DNA of 6,567 nucleotides, from assembly GCA_002507425.1 (NCBI GenBank), contig DAZU01000126.1:1-6567 (forward strand), in the 5' to 3' direction. The DNA is from Euryarchaeota archaeon UBA53 (lineage in GTDB: Archaea; Thermoplasmatota; Poseidoniia; Poseidoniales; Poseidoniaceae). This document shows, piece after piece, positions 5,497-6,567 of the stretch. A program made the position numbers and the translations under genes. The notes beneath the pieces were generated by a model. It saw nothing but the letters and a program-made list of their open reading frames with translations. It had not been told where the DNA came from and did no database searches. Within the stretch, counting starts at the first letter, position 1. Each line of letters opens with the position of its first letter.

Positions 5497-6567
5497 TTAT
5501 TGGATAACTTCAACCGAGCCAGAAGCTCATCTACTCCATCGATTTTGCTTCTTATCTTGTTGACCCTGTCAGAAGCGTCTGCTACTGACTCTGCAAGTTC
5601 TGAATCATGATCGACATCTTCGACGGTTTCTGTCTTGAATTGCTCAGCCAGACGCTTCAAATCTGTGATTATTGAATCTACTTCCTTGTCACTGACTTTT
5701 ATTCCTGGTGCGAGTTTTGGTATTTCACTGGGAGAAATATGGCCCATTTCCGCACCTATAACTCCTGCTGCTGCCACAACTCTTGGCCTTAACTCTGGAT
5801 TGTTTACATCATAACCCTTCTTTTCCAAGAACCTGATTACCAAGGTCTGTTGTGCTTCTGAATACTCTCCACCAGACTTTTCGAGGATTGCTTCTGCTAG
5901 TTGTTCAAATCCTTCGATGTTTCTTTCTAGCCTATCCAATGTCCTGCGTTCACTGGGTGCTAAATGGACTGCTCCATGTTGCAATAATCGTATCACTCGA
6001 GTTCTCCGAGCAGACTTAGGATTGGAGGCTGCGATATCCTCATCTAGCGATATTTGTAAGTCAAATAATGCGTGAAGTCTTCCTGAAACTGCTGGTATTC
6101 TCAAGTCCAAGCCCATCTGTCTTGCTTTTTCCTCAAATAACATTCTTGCTTTAACCATTTCAGTTTCGCTTTGCGATATTATTTCTGGTAGGCTATTCCT
6201 TAAACTGTCTCTAGCGCTTTCAAATTTCCGTAAAGCTTCTCTCTCTCTCCAACTATTTGGCATGGAATGTATAGCGTCTTTTTCAACTTCTGATATCTCA
6301 TGAAGTTTTTGTAAGCGACCTTTTACATAGTTGGCTGAGTTTGAATCAGCAATGTTAAATCCATGTTTTGCTAAACTCAAAACGAATGCATTTACATCAT
6401 CTAAATCTTCTATCGATCCAATCAACAGGAAATCGCGACATAATGCGTCAATTTCCGCTGTTCGACTTTCCATCTCGATGATAGAATCGGTTAATTCAAA
6501 TTGTTCGGGCTGAGATATAGCAGGTTCTATTTCAACAGAGGGTTTCGGAGCGCTGATTACTTCTGGT
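5493..6567 (-). CDS. Helical soluble protein of unknown function with repeated motif, N-terminus beyond the window
   Basis: I do not recognise this protein. The first ATG in view (6473) gives 326 aa, but the frame stays open upstream of it to the window edge. That adds 31 codons with a proline/glutamate-rich stretch (APKPSVEIEPAISQPEQ), so the gene most likely starts outside and is 5' partial here. The visible part is mostly charged amphipathic helix with no signal peptide or membrane span. Numbered from that ATG, a motif G-x-D-h-x-x-P-x-h-x-x-R-h occurs at 121-133 and 220-232, with a looser copy at 38-54. Each copy follows a helix ending in K/R-rich residues. The C-terminal ~260-326 looks coiled-coil-like. 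It runs opposite to the pilus operon, with overlapping stop codons, so it is not part of that operon. The proline-rich stretch could link to another domain outside the window. Confidence 0.8.
   Translation of the reverse strand, partial: PEVISAPKPSVEIEPAISQPEQFELTDSIIEMESRTAEIDALCRDFLLIGSIEDLDDVNAFVLSLAKHGFNIADSNSANYVKGRLQKLHEISEVEKDAIHSMPNSWREREALRKFESARDSLRNSLPEIISQSETEMVKARMLFEEKARQMGLDLRIPAVSGRLHALFDLQISLDEDIAASNPKSARRTRVIRLLQHGAVHLAPSERRTLDRLERNIEGFEQLAEAILEKSGGEYSEAQQTLVIRFLEKKGYDVNNPELRPRVVAAAGVIGAEMGHISPSEIPKLAPGIKVSDKEVDSIITDLKRLAEQFKTETVEDVDHDSELAESVADASDRVNKIRSKIDGVDELLARLKLSNN

Overview
The window looks like a chromosomal segment of an uncultured euryarchaeon, most plausibly a Marine Group II (Poseidoniales) relative. 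The evidence is a multi-OB-fold RPA with a zinc knuckle followed by an RPA-associated protein gene, an arrangement typical of Euryarchaeota, and an archaeal-style type IV filament secretion ATPase with FlaJ/TadC-like platform proteins. Base composition is AT-leaning by eye, genes are tightly packed, and Shine-Dalgarno sequences are clear. The lineage is inferred from protein style only; no rRNA or other marker is present.

Region 1 (1-2525, plus strand) is a two-gene ssDNA-binding operon: a large RPA subunit with about four OB folds and a Cys4 knuckle, then an RPA-associated protein whose ATG overlaps the RPA stop codon (TAATG). The second protein has an OB fold and a C-terminal winged helix resembling the one at the end of archaeal MCM and of other RPA partner proteins.

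Region 2 (2526-5496, plus strand) starts after a 61-nt gap and holds four close-set genes. The first is a 117-aa protein with a possible phage-tail/baseplate-adaptor-like fold. Two short T2SSF-domain membrane proteins follow (190 and 243 aa), together the size of one GspF platform protein. The last is a 411-aa PilT/VirB11-superfamily ATPase with intact Walker A, Asp box, Walker B and His box. These look like the inner-membrane platform and motor of a Tad/Epd-like pilus or secretion machine. No pilin, prepilin peptidase or secretin-like gene is in view.

Region 3 (5493-6567, minus strand) is a convergent gene whose TAG overlaps the ATPase TAA. It encodes a helical, charged, soluble protein that I do not recognise. 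Its reading frame stays open to the window edge, so the N-terminus is missing. It carries two clear copies, and a weaker third, of a G-x-(D/N)-h...R-h motif.

There is no gene-free stretch above about 100 nt. I see no tRNA, rRNA, CRISPR, insertion sequence or strong terminator.
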